Below, piece by piece: positions 7,068 through 17,857 of a stretch of DNA of 64,000 nucleotides. The notes under the pieces are model-generated. The model ran no database searches, was not told the origin of the DNA, and saw nothing but the letters and a program-made list of their open reading frames with translations. Within the stretch, counting starts at the first letter, position 1, and each line of letters begins with the position of its first letter. The stretch comes from Bog-756 sp963777665. GTDB lineage: Bacteria; Actinomycetota; Acidimicrobiia; Acidimicrobiales; RAAP-2. The position numbers and the translations under genes are program-made. The stretch is taken from assembly GCA_963777665.1 (NCBI GenBank), contig CAVZRJ010000006.1, forward strand, positions 536,144 through 600,143, read 5' to 3'.

Positions 7068-9107
7068 GTGCCCTTCAGACTCGCCGTCGGACTCGGCATC
7101 ACCGTCGTGATGTTCGCCATCGCCGGGCGTCGCTTCGCATGGCTCTTCCGGCTCATCGCCGCCGGCCAGCCGGCCGTCCCGTCGCGGACAAAGGACATCC
7201 CGAAGCGGATCAAGGCCGAGCTCGTCGAAGTGGGCGGACAGAAGAAGCTCCTCCAGTGGACGGTTCCCGGTCTGGCGCACGCATTCACCTTCTGGGGCTT
7301 CACGATCCTCATCCTCACCATCATCGAGGCGTTCGGCTGTCTCTTCGTCCGCGACTTCCACATCCCGATCATCGGGCGCTGGCCGGTCATCGGGTTCCTC
7401 GAGGACTTCTTCGCGGTGGCCGTCATCATCTCCCTGGCCGTCTTCGTGGGCATCCGGGTCAAGCACTCCCCGGCCCGCGAGAATCGTCGCTCGCGGTTCT
7501 TCGGGTCGCACACCGGTGCCGCCTGGCTGGTCCTCCTCATGATCTTCGGCGTCATGGCGACCCTCCTCTTCTACCGGGCGGCCCAGGTCAACACCGGCAA
7601 CTTCCCGTACAACTGGGCGGCGTTCGCCTCCCATGCCCTGGCCAAGGTCCTCGCACCGCTCGGCACCGGGGTCAACAGCGTGATCGAGACGGTGGCACTA
7701 CTGGCCAACATCGCGATCATCACCGGGTTCCTCGTGTTCGTCTCCTACTCGAAGCACCTCCACATCTTCCTGGCCCCCGTCAACGTGGCCACCTCCCGCC
7801 GCCCGCGGGCGCTCGGCGCTCTTGCGTCGACCCCGGACATGTCCATGGAGGACGTGGGCGACGACGACGAGGTGGTGTTCGGGGCGGGGCGTATCGAGGA
7901 CTTCTCCTGGAAGCAGCTCCTCGACATGGCCACCTGTACCGAGTGCGGCCGCTGCCAGTCGCAGTGCCCGGCATGGAACACCGGCAAGCCGCTCTCCCCC
8001 AAGCTCCTCATCATGGACCTCCGCGACAACCTGTTCGCCAACGCCGATCGGGTCATGGCCAAGAACCGGGCCGCGGGCGTCGAGGTCGAAGGTCTGGTGG
8101 GCACCGTCATCGACCCCGACGTCCTCTGGTCCTGCACGACCTGTGGAGCCTGCGTCGAAGAGTGCCCGGTCGACATCGAGCACATCGACACCATCATCGA
8201 CATGCGCCGCTACCAGGTGCTCATGGAGTCCGAGTTCCCCACCGAGGCCGGGCTCATGCTCCGCAACATCGAGAACCAAGGTGACCCGTGGGGCCTGGGC
8301 GGTGCAAAGCGCACCGACTGGATCGCGTCCCTCGACTTCGAGGTCCCGGTGATCACCGGGACCATCCCGGACGACGTCGAGTACCTCTACTGGGTGGGCT
8401 GCGCCGGTGCCCTCGACGAGCGGGCCCGCAAGGGGGCCCAGGCCACGGCCCGCATGCTGCACCGTGCGGGAGTGAGCTTCGGCATCCTCGGGCCGAGGGA
8501 GTCCTGTACCGGCGACCCGGCCCGGCGGCTCGGCAACGAGTACCTCTATCAGGAGCAGGCCCGGACGAACATCGAGACGCTCACCGGCGCCGGCGTCAAG
8601 AAGGTCATCGCCACCTGCCCCCATTGCTTCAACTCGTTGGCAAACGAGTACCCCTCGCTCGGCGGTGACTTCGAGGTCATCCACCACAGCCAGCTGCTCG
8701 ACCATCTCGTCCGGGCCGGCAGGATCACTCCCGGCAGTGGGTACACGGGCTCGGTCACCTACCACGACCCGTGCTACCTGGGTCGCCACAACCGGGTCTT
8801 CGACGAGCCCCGCTCGGTCATCGATGCCATCCCCGGCGCCACCCAGATCGAGATGCGTCGCTGCCGCGAGAAGGGCTTCTGCTGTGGCGCCGGCGGTGCC
8901 CGCATGTGGCTCGAGGAGAACATCGGCAAGCGGGTCAACATGGAGCGGACCGAGGAGGCTATCGGGACCGGCGCCGACGTGGTCTCGACCGCCTGTCCCT
9001 ACTGCATGATCATGCTCGACGACGCGGTCCGGGCCAACGCCAAGGAGGACGAGGTCAGGGTGCTGGATCTGTCCCAGCTCCTCGAGGAGTCCCTCACTCA
9101 GTCGTAG
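7068..9107 (+). CDS. Membrane-bound Fe-S oxidoreductase (HdrD/GlpC-like with five-helix N-terminus)
   Basis: This 679-residue fusion has about five N-terminal transmembrane helices (to about residue 235) resembling a NarI/HdrE-type haem-b module. Two 4Fe-4S motifs follow, 'CTECGRCQSQCPAW' (about 288) and 'CTTCGACVEECPVDIEH' (about 347), then two CCG-type domains. The second CCG domain is complete ('DPCYLGRHN', 'CCGAGGARMW', 'CPYC'); the first shows 'WVGCAG', then 'ESCTGDPAR' with one cysteine where CC is common, and 'CPHC'. Such proteins are thought to pass electrons between a cytoplasmic donor, often acyl-CoA or FAD dehydrogenases, and membrane quinone; the donor here is unknown. Start GTG 7068 follows TAGGAGG. 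Its last bases overlap the convergent cyclic-nucleotide-binding gene by 10 bp. Confidence 0.88.
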   Translation: MPFRLAVGLGITVVMFAIAGRRFAWLFRLIAAGQPAVPSRTKDIPKRIKAELVEVGGQKKLLQWTVPGLAHAFTFWGFTILILTIIEAFGCLFVRDFHIPIIGRWPVIGFLEDFFAVAVIISLAVFVGIRVKHSPARENRRSRFFGSHTGAAWLVLLMIFGVMATLLFYRAAQVNTGNFPYNWAAFASHALAKVLAPLGTGVNSVIETVALLANIAIITGFLVFVSYSKHLHIFLAPVNVATSRRPRALGALASTPDMSMEDVGDDDEVVFGAGRIEDFSWKQLLDMATCTECGRCQSQCPAWNTGKPLSPKLLIMDLRDNLFANADRVMAKNRAAGVEVEGLVGTVIDPDVLWSCTTCGACVEECPVDIEHIDTIIDMRRYQVLMESEFPTEAGLMLRNIENQGDPWGLGGAKRTDWIASLDFEVPVITGTIPDDVEYLYWVGCAGALDERARKGAQATARMLHRAGVSFGILGPRESCTGDPARRLGNEYLYQEQARTNIETLTGAGVKKVIATCPHCFNSLANEYPSLGGDFEVIHHSQLLDHLVRAGRITPGSGYTGSVTYHDPCYLGRHNRVFDEPRSVIDAIPGATQIEMRRCREKGFCCGAGGARMWLEENIGKRVNMERTEEAIGTGADVVSTACPYCMIMLDDAVRANAKEDEVRVLDLSQLLEESLTQS

Positions 9108-9520
9108 GCAAGGGCATCGGCCTCGCGCAGGCGGTTGGCCAGGGCGGCCAGCATCTTGCGGGCGATGGTGGGCACGGTCTCGAGCAGTCCGTTGAACTGC
9201 CGCTGGGAGAGCACCAGCAGGGTCATCGGGCTCTCCGAGACCACCGAGGCCGAGCGGGGCCGGCGGTCGAGCAGCGCCAGCTCCCCGAAGTGGGCCCCGG
9301 CGCCGAGGGTGGCAACCTGCTTGCCGTTGCGGGTGACCGCGGCGGTGCCGTCCACGATGATGAAGAACTCCATCCCGATGCGGCCCTCCTCGACCAGGAC
9401 CTTGCCCGCCGGCACCTCGACCTCGTCGAGCAGGGCCCGGATCTTCCGGAGCTCCGAGCTACTGCAGCTCGAGAAGAGCCAGATGGACTTGAGGTCGGTT
9501 GCCTGGGGTCCGCGCGCCAT
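9098..9520 (-). CDS. Cyclic nucleotide-binding domain protein
   Basis: A 140-residue single-domain protein of the Crp/cAMP-binding fold. The phosphate-binding cassette reads 'FGELALLDRRPRSASV' at about residues 79-94, with the Glu and Arg that contact the cyclic phosphate. There is no helix-turn-helix, so it is not a DNA-binding Crp regulator and may act as a stand-alone cyclic-nucleotide sensor. A conserved C-terminal helix 'RKMLAALANRLREADAL' follows. It converges on, and overlaps by 10 bp, the Fe-S oxidoreductase gene; a functional link is possible but unproven. Confidence 0.85.
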   Translation of the reverse strand: MARGPQATDLKSIWLFSSCSSSELRKIRALLDEVEVPAGKVLVEEGRIGMEFFIIVDGTAAVTRNGKQVATLGAGAHFGELALLDRRPRSASVVSESPMTLLVLSQRQFNGLLETVPTIARKMLAALANRLREADALAYD

Positions 9521-9701
9521 GTCGCCGAGGCTAGCCGGGACATGTGCCGCACGCCGTGGACTCGCCCGCCCGCGGACATCCGCGAAGCGCCGCGTCCGAA
9601 GGCCGCCGTAACCCCCCTGCTACGATCTCCCGTCCACCGGGCGGCCGCCGACCAACGTGAGGCATCCTCAAGCCCGGGACGCACCGACCAACGAGCGCAC
9701 C

Positions 9702-10277
9702 ATGACGATGGCACCACCGGGACACGACCGAGAGAACCCCGAAGTCGGGACCGTGCCCGGGTGTGGCACGGGGCTCCAGTCCGACCGCTCCGTGGCGGTG
9801 TTGCGCGGCCCGCCCGTGGAGGTGGACGTGCGGCGGGTGACCCGCTTCGCTGTCGGCCTGGCGCTGGTCGGCCTCGCCGTCGTGGCCGGGGTACTCCTCG
9901 TGGCCGGCTACCAGAAGAACAGCCAGATCGACAACCTGCGCGCCCACGGGGTCCCGGTCGAGCTCACCGTGACCCACTGCCTCGGCCTGATGGGGGGCAG
10001 CGGGTCGAACCTCGCGGGGTACGACTGCAGCGGCACCTACACGGTGGCCGGCCACGTGTTCACCGAGGACATCCCTGGCAACACGCTCCACGCGCCCGGC
10101 ACGACCGTGCGGGGTGTGATCGTGCCCGGGGACCCCGCACTCTTCTCGACGCCCGCAACCGTGGCCTCCGAACGCGCCTCGTGGACCGTCTACCTCGTCC
10201 CCGCCGTCCTTCTCGCCCTGCTCGCCTGCCTGCTCGTACTGGTCGCCGCCAGGATGCGTCACCGGTCACCGTCGTGA
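9702..10277 (+). CDS. DUF3592-like two-helix membrane protein
   Basis: About 191 residues with a charged N-terminus, one membrane helix near 'FAVGLALVGLAVVAGVLLVAG', an outside domain with two cysteines and 'YDCSGTYTVAGHVFTEDI', and a second helix near the C-terminus before a short basic tail. The layout fits the DUF3592-type family, whose function is unknown. The start is uncertain: ATG 9702 is used here, an in-frame start at 9657 exists, and the conserved part begins only around 'VDVRRVTRF'. Confidence 0.6.
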   Translation: MTMAPPGHDRENPEVGTVPGCGTGLQSDRSVAVLRGPPVEVDVRRVTRFAVGLALVGLAVVAGVLLVAGYQKNSQIDNLRAHGVPVELTVTHCLGLMGGSGSNLAGYDCSGTYTVAGHVFTEDIPGNTLHAPGTTVRGVIVPGDPALFSTPATVASERASWTVYLVPAVLLALLACLLVLVAARMRHRSPS

Positions 10278-10368
10278 TCGCTTCTGTCAGCTCATCGGGC
10301 TCCCGGTCTGACGCCCCGCGGCGTGGGCCCTCGGGATCCGACTCCGATCGGGCGCGGTAGCCTTGCCC

Positions 10369-10953
10369 ATGGCCGCGCGCGACCCGGACAAGCCGACGCT
10401 CTCCGAACGCTTCACCCGGGCGATGATCAAGGCGGACACCGCCGAACGACCCGTGAAGGAAGGTCCGACGACGGTCGACGAGCTCGAAGAGGCGGTCAAG
10501 CGGGCCAACGACAACGAGCGGCTGATCGGCCTGCTCGCCGCTCCACTTGCCGGCATGGTGGGATTGCTGGTGACCGGCAGCCTGCTGGCCAACAACCCGA
10601 AGACCTACTCGTCGGTGTACCACGTCCTCTCCCTCACGCTCCTGGTCCTGGCCCTGGCGATGCTGGCAGCGGCCTGGTTCCGCAAGCGGCTCTACCTCGG
10701 GATCGCGATGGCCCTCTACGGGCTCTCCATCTTCAATCTGCACTTCTGGGGATTCGGGGTCCCGTTCCTCCTGTTCGGCTCATGGTTCCTGGTCCGCGCC
10801 TACCGGCTGCAGCAGAAGTTGAAGCTGGCCCAGGAGGCTGCTCCGGGCGGTAGGGGCGGTCAGGGCCGGGCGAACAAGCGCTACACGCCCCCGGTCAACG
10901 GAACCGGCAAGGTGCCGAAGGCACCGCGCGGAGACGGCCAGCAGGCAGGCTGA
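10369..10953 (+). CDS. Hypothetical membrane protein
   Basis: A 194-residue protein that I do not assign to a named family. A cytoplasmic N-terminus with 'TTVDELEEAVKRANDNERL' (possibly a short coiled coil) precedes three to four hydrophobic helices between about residues 52 and 142. The tail is basic and Gly/Pro/Lys-rich ('GGRGGQGRANKRYTPPVNG'), a pattern common in small actinobacterial inner-membrane proteins. I start at ATG 10369 rather than TTG 10363. It stands in the same direction as amt but about 240 bp away, with a possible operator between them. Confidence 0.65.
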   Translation: MAARDPDKPTLSERFTRAMIKADTAERPVKEGPTTVDELEEAVKRANDNERLIGLLAAPLAGMVGLLVTGSLLANNPKTYSSVYHVLSLTLLVLALAMLAAAWFRKRLYLGIAMALYGLSIFNLHFWGFGVPFLLFGSWFLVRAYRLQQKLKLAQEAAPGGRGGQGRANKRYTPPVNGTGKVPKAPRGDGQQAG

Positions 10954-11030
10954 GCCTGCGCCGCCTCCGGGCGGCTCCCACTGCCGGCGTCGCCCCTCTC
11001 ACCTGGGGAGATGCGCCAGTTCACGCGTTG

Positions 11031-11057
11031 GTAACACAGGCGTGACTCTGCCGAAAT
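11031..11057 (+). promoter_or_regulatory. Candidate GlnR-like operator upstream of amt-glnB
   Basis: GTAAC (11031), GTGAC (11042) and GAAAT (11053) are spaced exactly 11 bp apart, which resembles the actinobacterial GlnR layout of GTnAC and GAAAC half-sites separated by six bases. It lies about 130 bp before the amt start, a reasonable place for nitrogen control of the operon. The third element is a partial match and no GlnR gene is in the window. Confidence 0.35.
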
Positions 11058-11189
11058 CACCCTCCTGCATTGTTTGCGGCGTCAGAGCGAATCTGGCTGC
11101 CTTGGCTTCCCGCACGCCGGTATCCCTCGGGCGCGGACGCACGGGACGCCGTCAACGCACGAGGCATTTCAGGAGAGGAGCACCCGACA

Positions 11190-12743
11190 GTGCTAGCAGT
11201 GGTAACGCAAGTTCCGTATCCGAGTTGGCTCAACACGGGCGACAACACGTGGCAGATCGTGGCCGCGACGTTCGTCGGCCTGATGAGCCTCCCCGGCCTG
11301 GCTGTCCTCTATGCGTCGATCGTCCAGAAGAAGTGGGCAGTGAACGTCATGGCCATGATGTTCGCCGGCTTCTCGCTGGTGATGGTCTCCTGGTTCCTCT
11401 GGACCTACAAGATGGGCTTCGGTCCCAATTCCTTCGGCGGAGGTGTCAAGAACGGGGTGCAGACCCAGCTCTCCGGGGTCGGGGGGTGGACCCACTTCAT
11501 CGACAACTTCGTCGGTAAACCGGGGCCGATCACCAGTCCGCTGGGTGAACAGGGCCAGGCGGTGTCGGCGGCCAACACCGTGATCCCGTTCCACTTCCCG
11601 ACGACCTCGTTGGCCTACTTCCAGTTTGTCTTCGCGGCGATCACCCCGCTCCTGTTCCTCGGCAGTGTGCTCGGCCGCATCAAGTTCTTCGCCTGGTGCC
11701 TGCTCGTTCCGTTGTGGTCGACCTTCGTGTACGGGATCGACGCCTTCCTGCTGTGGGGCGGCGGCTACTTCGCTCAGGAGGGCTCCCTCGACTTCTCGGG
11801 CGGGTTCGTGATCCACATGTCCGCAGGGGTCTCGGGGTTCGTGGCCGCCTGGGTCCTCGGTCCACGACTCCTTCGAGACAGACAGCACGCGATACCCAAC
11901 AACCTGGTCATGGCCGGGGTCGGCGCCGGAATCCTCTGGCTCGGCTGGAACGGGTTCAACGGCGGTGACCCCTACTACGCCGGGGCCGATGCCGCGGCGG
12001 CCGTCGTCAACACCAACCTCGCCACCGCAACCGGCGTGATCGTCTGGATGATCATGGACGCCCTGCTCACGAAGGAGAAGAAACCAACGTTCCTCGGCGG
12101 GGTCAACGGCATGATCTGTGGATTGGTCGGGATCACCCCGTGTGCCGGCTGGGTCAACGGTCAGGGCGCCATCTACGTGGGTCTGATCTGCACCGTGGTC
12201 GTGTGGGTGGCGTGGAACTACCTCTCCAAGGTGCGACCGTTCTCGAAGGTTGACGATGCGCTCGGGGTCATCTACACGCACGGCATCGCCGGGCTCTTCG
12301 GTGGGTTACTCCTCGGGATATTCGGTGATCCGAACATGCTCGAATATGGCTGCGGTCGCCTGGACAGCGCGGGGCAGGTGATCTCGACCAGCCAACAGAC
12401 CTACATCACCGCGACGGCGCATTGCATACCCTTCTCGGTGAGCGGGCTGATCTACACGGGCTCGGCGCACCAACTCTGGGAACAGGCCCGGGCGGCCGTC
12501 TTCGTCATCTTCTGGTCGGCCCTGATCACCTTCATCCTCATGAAGCTCATCGGCCTGGTGCTCCGTGGCGCCCGGTACAAGGATGAGACCCTCGAGGTGG
12601 GTGACCTCGCCATCCACGGCGAGGAGGCCTTCCCGGTGGAGACGCTGGCCGAGCGGGTCGGGGCCTTCGCGATGGCAGGGGACTCACCGTCCTCATCCAG
12701 ACCGCCGGACGATCCGGTACCACCCGGCGAGCCCGGCACCTGA
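11190..12743 (+). CDS. amt: Ammonium transporter
   Basis: A 517-residue Amt/MEP/Rh channel with about eleven transmembrane helices. Typical segments are 'NTWQIVAATFVGLMSLPGLA' near the N-terminus, 'GGFVIHMSAGVSGFVAA' with the first pore histidine, and 'DALGVIYTHGIAGLFGGLL' with the second. An insertion between helices near residues 90-130 and a cysteine-containing loop near 410-440 make it longer than AmtB. I place the start at GTG 11190, preceded by AGGAGAGGAG nine bases upstream; the frame is open to 11070 but that part is not family-like. The adjacent glnB, 33 bp downstream, is its usual PII regulator. Confidence 0.95.
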   Translation: MLAVVTQVPYPSWLNTGDNTWQIVAATFVGLMSLPGLAVLYASIVQKKWAVNVMAMMFAGFSLVMVSWFLWTYKMGFGPNSFGGGVKNGVQTQLSGVGGWTHFIDNFVGKPGPITSPLGEQGQAVSAANTVIPFHFPTTSLAYFQFVFAAITPLLFLGSVLGRIKFFAWCLLVPLWSTFVYGIDAFLLWGGGYFAQEGSLDFSGGFVIHMSAGVSGFVAAWVLGPRLLRDRQHAIPNNLVMAGVGAGILWLGWNGFNGGDPYYAGADAAAAVVNTNLATATGVIVWMIMDALLTKEKKPTFLGGVNGMICGLVGITPCAGWVNGQGAIYVGLICTVVVWVAWNYLSKVRPFSKVDDALGVIYTHGIAGLFGGLLLGIFGDPNMLEYGCGRLDSAGQVISTSQQTYITATAHCIPFSVSGLIYTGSAHQLWEQARAAVFVIFWSALITFILMKLIGLVLRGARYKDETLEVGDLAIHGEEAFPVETLAERVGAFAMAGDSPSSSRPPDDPVPPGEPGT

Positions 12744-12776
12744 CCCACCTTCTACGAGAACAAGGAGACAACGCAG

Positions 12777-13115
12777 ATGAAATTGATCGTAGCGGTGGTC
12801 AAGCCGTTCAAGCTCGACGAGGTGAAGGAGGCCCTCAAGACGCTCGGCGTCCACGGGATGACCTTGACCGAGGCCCAGGGATTCGGGCGCCAGCGGGGTC
12901 ACACCGAGGTCTACCGTGGAGCTGAGTACGAGGTGGAATTCGTCCCCAAGATCCGGCTCGAGGTGGTCGTCGACGACGCGCAGGTGGACGAAGTCACCAA
13001 CGCAGTGGTCGACAGCGCCAGCACCGGAAAGATCGGGGACGGCAAGGTGTGGATCCTGCCCGTCGAGGAGGTCATCCGGGTCCGCACCGGCGAGCGGGGA
13101 TCGGACGCCCTCTGA
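12777..13115 (+). CDS. glnB: Nitrogen regulatory protein P-II
   Basis: A 112-residue PII protein of normal length. The T-loop is intact, 'GHTEVYRGAEYEVEFVPK', with the tyrosine (about residue 51) that is adenylylated in actinobacteria or uridylylated in proteobacteria. The C-terminal signature 'GKIGDGKVWILPVEEVIRVRTGE' forms the ATP/ADP site. It senses 2-oxoglutarate and adenylate charge and would plug the Amt channel encoded just upstream. A purine-rich AACAAGGAGA ribosome site precedes the ATG. GlnD and GlnE are not in this window. Confidence 0.96.
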   Translation: MKLIVAVVKPFKLDEVKEALKTLGVHGMTLTEAQGFGRQRGHTEVYRGAEYEVEFVPKIRLEVVVDDAQVDEVTNAVVDSASTGKIGDGKVWILPVEEVIRVRTGERGSDAL

Positions 13116-13174
13116 ACGTGGGCTGTCACCCATAGAGACCATGCCCGCCACCGCGGATCGGCGGGTGAGGAAAC

Positions 13175-13208
13175 GGAAACGGTCGGTCCTCCGGGATCGA
13201 CCGTTTCC
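13175..13208. terminator. Bidirectional terminator-like hairpin between glnB and gpmA
   Basis: A perfect 11-bp inverted repeat, GGAAACGGTCG (13175-13185) and CGACCGTTTCC (13198-13208), with a 12-base loop. It lies between two convergent genes, so it could end both transcripts. There is no T-run, which is usual for high-GC actinobacteria. Confidence 0.6.
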
Positions 13209-13219
13209 CGTGCCCGGGT

Positions 13220-13975
13220 TCAGCCGGCCTGGCGGCGTACCGCCTCTGCGGCGGCCGCGGCGGCCGAGGGATCGCCGAGGAACCTGCTCGAGATGACCGA
13301 GAGATCCACGGCCAGCTCATAGACGAAGGGGATGCCGGTCGGGATCTCGAGGTCGAGGATCTCCTCGTCGCCGATCCCCTCGATGTGCTTGCGCAGGGCA
13401 CGGAGGCTGTTGCCGTGCGCCACGACCAGGACCGCCCCACCGCGCGGTGCTTCGGCGAGGAGATCCGGAACGATGGCGTCCTCCCAGTAGGGGACGGTCC
13501 GTGCGACCACATCGGCCAGGCACTCGGTGAGCGGCAGCGCATCGGCCGGCACGTCCCGGTAGCGGGGGTCACCGGCCGGGTCGTGGACGTCTCCGCGCCC
13601 GACGGCGGGGGGTGGCGTTGCGTAGCTCCGCCTCCACTCCTTGACCTGTTCCGCGCCGTGACGGGTCGCCGTCTCCTTCTTGTCGAGTCCCTGGAGGGCC
13701 CCGTAGTGGCGTTCGTTGAGCCTCCAGTGCCGGCGCACCGGGAGCCACGACCGACCGGCGACCTCCAGGGTGAGCTCGGCGGTCCGGATGGCCCGGGTGA
13801 GCAGCGACGTATGGAGCACCCGGAGATCGGGCCCGTCCTCGGCAGAGAGGAGCCCGCCGGCCGCCCGGGCTTCCTCTTCGCCCTTGGCCGAGAGGTCGAC
13901 GTCGTACCAGCCGGTGAAGAGGTTCTCGGCGTTCCAGAGCGACTGGCCGTGGCGGAGGAGGACCAACTCGGGCAT
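13220..13975 (-). CDS. gpmA: 2,3-bisphosphoglycerate-dependent phosphoglycerate mutase
   Basis: A 251-residue glycolytic mutase interconverting 3- and 2-phosphoglycerate. The phosphohistidine motif 'LLRHGQSLWNAENLFTGW' starts at residue 6, the 'RRHWRLNERHYGALQGLDK' segment supplies substrate-binding residues, and 'VLVVAHGNSLRALRKHIEG' carries the second catalytic histidine. A C-terminal Ala-rich helix follows. Length and motifs match the dPGM family, not the cofactor-independent enzyme. The gene converges on glnB across the hairpin at 13175-13208 and is divergent from dnaK. Confidence 0.95.
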   Translation of the reverse strand: MPELVLLRHGQSLWNAENLFTGWYDVDLSAKGEEEARAAGGLLSAEDGPDLRVLHTSLLTRAIRTAELTLEVAGRSWLPVRRHWRLNERHYGALQGLDKKETATRHGAEQVKEWRRSYATPPPAVGRGDVHDPAGDPRYRDVPADALPLTECLADVVARTVPYWEDAIVPDLLAEAPRGGAVLVVAHGNSLRALRKHIEGIGDEEILDLEIPTGIPFVYELAVDLSVISSRFLGDPSAAAAAAEAVRRQAG

Positions 13976-14038
13976 GGCACCGAGCGTATCCCGACCGCTC
14001 CCGGAGCCGGTATGATCCTCTAAGCATCATGAAACCTA

Positions 14039-14066
14039 TTGCAAAGAGACTCAAGTTTGCTATACT
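14039..14066 (+). promoter_or_regulatory. dnaK promoter with HAIR half-site
   Basis: A -35 box TTGCAA (14039) and a -10 box TATACT (14061) are separated by 16 bp, the clearest sigma-70-type promoter in the window. ACTCAAG (14049-14055), the right half of the HspR-associated inverted repeat HAIR (CTTGAGT-N7-ACTCAAG), lies in the spacer. The left half is degenerate. HspR is encoded in the same operon, so repression by it is likely. Confidence 0.65.
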
Positions 14067-14136
14067 GGCACCAAGGAGTACCGTGACAAGAGCAGATCCG
14101 ACGCCCACAGACGGCGCGGAGTAGGAGGCAGACACG

Positions 14137-15969
<1,833 letters not shown>

Positions 15970-15975
15970 TCCTCG

Positions 15976-16671
15976 GTGGCGTTCGGAGACGAGTCGCGCG
16001 CTGACCCCGGGGCCACCGCGGGGGCAGGTGCGGACTCCGCCCCCGGTGCGGGGTCCGGCGACGAGGTCATCGAGGAGCAGGAGTTCGACCGTGACCGGAT
16101 CGACGCCGAGGTGTTCGAGGCCGAGCTCCTCGACGGGGACGCGGACCGAGGGGTGACCACCGAGATCATCGACGGCACCTCACCCGAGCTCGACGCGGTC
16201 GCGCTCGCCGAGTCCGAGCGCGACGAGTACCTGGACTCGCTCCGCCGGCTCCAGGCCGAGTTCGAGAACTACAAGAAGCGGGTGAGCAAGCAGCAGGCGG
16301 ACCAGGTGTCCCGCGCTGCGGTGTCGCTGGTCGAGAAGCTTCTACCGGTGCTCGACGCGCTCGACCTCGCCGCTGAGCACCTGGGCGACCCCGATTCGAG
16401 CGACGGCAAGGCACTGGTCGCGGCCTCCGGGCTCCTGCACGGCCTTCTTGCGAAGGAGGGCCTCGAGCGCATCGACCCGTCAGGGCAGCCCTTCGATCCG
16501 ACCGCCCACGAGGCGGTCGGCCGGATGGCCGACAACGAGACGATCGAGGAGGCGGCCGACGCCCCGGCCACTCCGGCCTCCGGCGAGCCGCTGGTCGGCC
16601 GGGTCATGCGGCCGGGGTACCGGTGGAAGGGCACGGTGGTCCGCCCGGCGATGGTCATGGTCATGGGCTAG
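15976..16671 (+). CDS. grpE: DnaK nucleotide exchange factor GrpE
   Basis: A 231-residue GrpE beginning at GTG 15976, six bases after the dnaK stop. The first 65 residues are acidic, Gly/Ala/Glu-rich and probably disordered. The long dimerising helix spans 'DEYLDSLRRLQAEFENYKKR' and beyond, and the compact beta domain contains 'FDPTAHEAVGRM' and ends with 'VGRVMRPGYRWKGTVVRPA'. It speeds ADP release from DnaK. The frame is intact. Confidence 0.96.
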   Translation: MAFGDESRADPGATAGAGADSAPGAGSGDEVIEEQEFDRDRIDAEVFEAELLDGDADRGVTTEIIDGTSPELDAVALAESERDEYLDSLRRLQAEFENYKKRVSKQQADQVSRAAVSLVEKLLPVLDALDLAAEHLGDPDSSDGKALVAASGLLHGLLAKEGLERIDPSGQPFDPTAHEAVGRMADNETIEEAADAPATPASGEPLVGRVMRPGYRWKGTVVRPAMVMVMG

Positions 16672-16743
16672 CCGACGGGCCGGCGGAACGGGGACCGAGC
16701 ACCCACAGTCACGCAGAGTCACGCACAGTAGAGAAGAGAGACG

Positions 16744-17857
16744 GTGGCGCCGCAGCGCGAATGGTTCGAGAAGGACTACTACAAGACCCTCGGTGTGGCG
16801 AGCACGGCCAGCGCCAAGGAGATCACCAGCGCCTACCGGAAGCTGGCCAAGAAGAACCACCCGGACACCAACCCGGGGAGCGACGAGGCGTTCAAGGAGA
16901 TCTCCGCGGCCTATGACGTCCTCGGTGACGCCGAACGCCGCAAGGAGTACGACGAGGTCCGCACCCTCGGCCCGGCCGCCGCCGGGTTCCCCGGAGGGTT
17001 CGGCGGTGGCGGTGGCACGACCTTCCGGGTCGACAACATGGACTTCGGCGATCTGCTCGGCGGCCTCTTCGGGCGCGGCCGGCGGGGCGGTCAGCAGACC
17101 GGCCCCCAGCGCGGCGCCGACGTCGAGACCGAGCTGCACCTCTCGTTCGAGGACGCCGTCGGCGGGGTGACCACCTCGGTCAACCTGACCACGGACGCGC
17201 GCTGCCACACCTGCGGCGGCTCCGGGTCCGCACCCGGCACCCGGCCGACGACCTGCCCGCGTTGCGGGGGGAGCGGCTCGCTCCAGGACGATCAGGGCCT
17301 GTTCTCCCTCAGTCAGATCTGTCCCCAGTGCGGCGGGCGCGGGACCATCGTGACCACGCCCTGCCCGACCTGCTCGGGCAGCGGCGTGGAGCACCGCAAC
17401 CGCTCGGTGAAGGTTCGCATCCCGGCCGGCGTGGAGGACGGGCAGCGCATCCGGGTCAAGGGGCGCGGCGCTGCCGGGCGGGGCAACGCCCCGAGCGGTG
17501 ACCTCTACGTCGTCGTCCGGGTCGACCGCCACGGCGTCTTCGGGCGCCGCGGGCGCAACCTGACCCTGACCGTGCCGGTCGCCTTCGCGGAGCTGGCCCT
17601 CGGGACGACGCTCACCGTTCCCACGCTCGGGGATCCGGTCACCCTGCGTGTGCCGCCCGGTACGCCGTCTGGCCGTACCTTCCGGGTCAAGGGACGCGGG
17701 GTTGCCGCCGGCGGGAAGAAGCGCGGCCGGCGACCTGCTGGTCACCGTCGAGGTGGCGGTGCCCCGGGACCTCACCGACGAGCAGCGTTCGGCGCTCGAG
17801 GACCTGGCCAAGGTCATCGAGCCCCCGGCCCGTGACACCCTCGGGAGTGTGGGATGA
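16744..17857 (+). CDS. dnaJ: Co-chaperone DnaJ, one apparent frameshift
   Basis: A type I DnaJ. The J domain (about residues 10-75) contains the HPD tripeptide in 'KKNHPDTNPGSDEAFKEI'. A short Gly-rich region follows, then four zinc-binding repeats ('CHTCGGSG', 'CPRCGGSG', 'CPQCGGRG', 'CPTCSGSG') and the client-binding C-terminal domains. Near 17727 the frame changes: GCGCGGCCGGCGAC carries one base too many. Dropping it joins '...GGKKRGG' to 'DLLVTVEVAVP' and gives 370 residues, normal length. The restored end overlaps the hspR ATG by ATGA, which supports the correction. This is the first of 17 similar events extending to purC. Confidence 0.9.
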
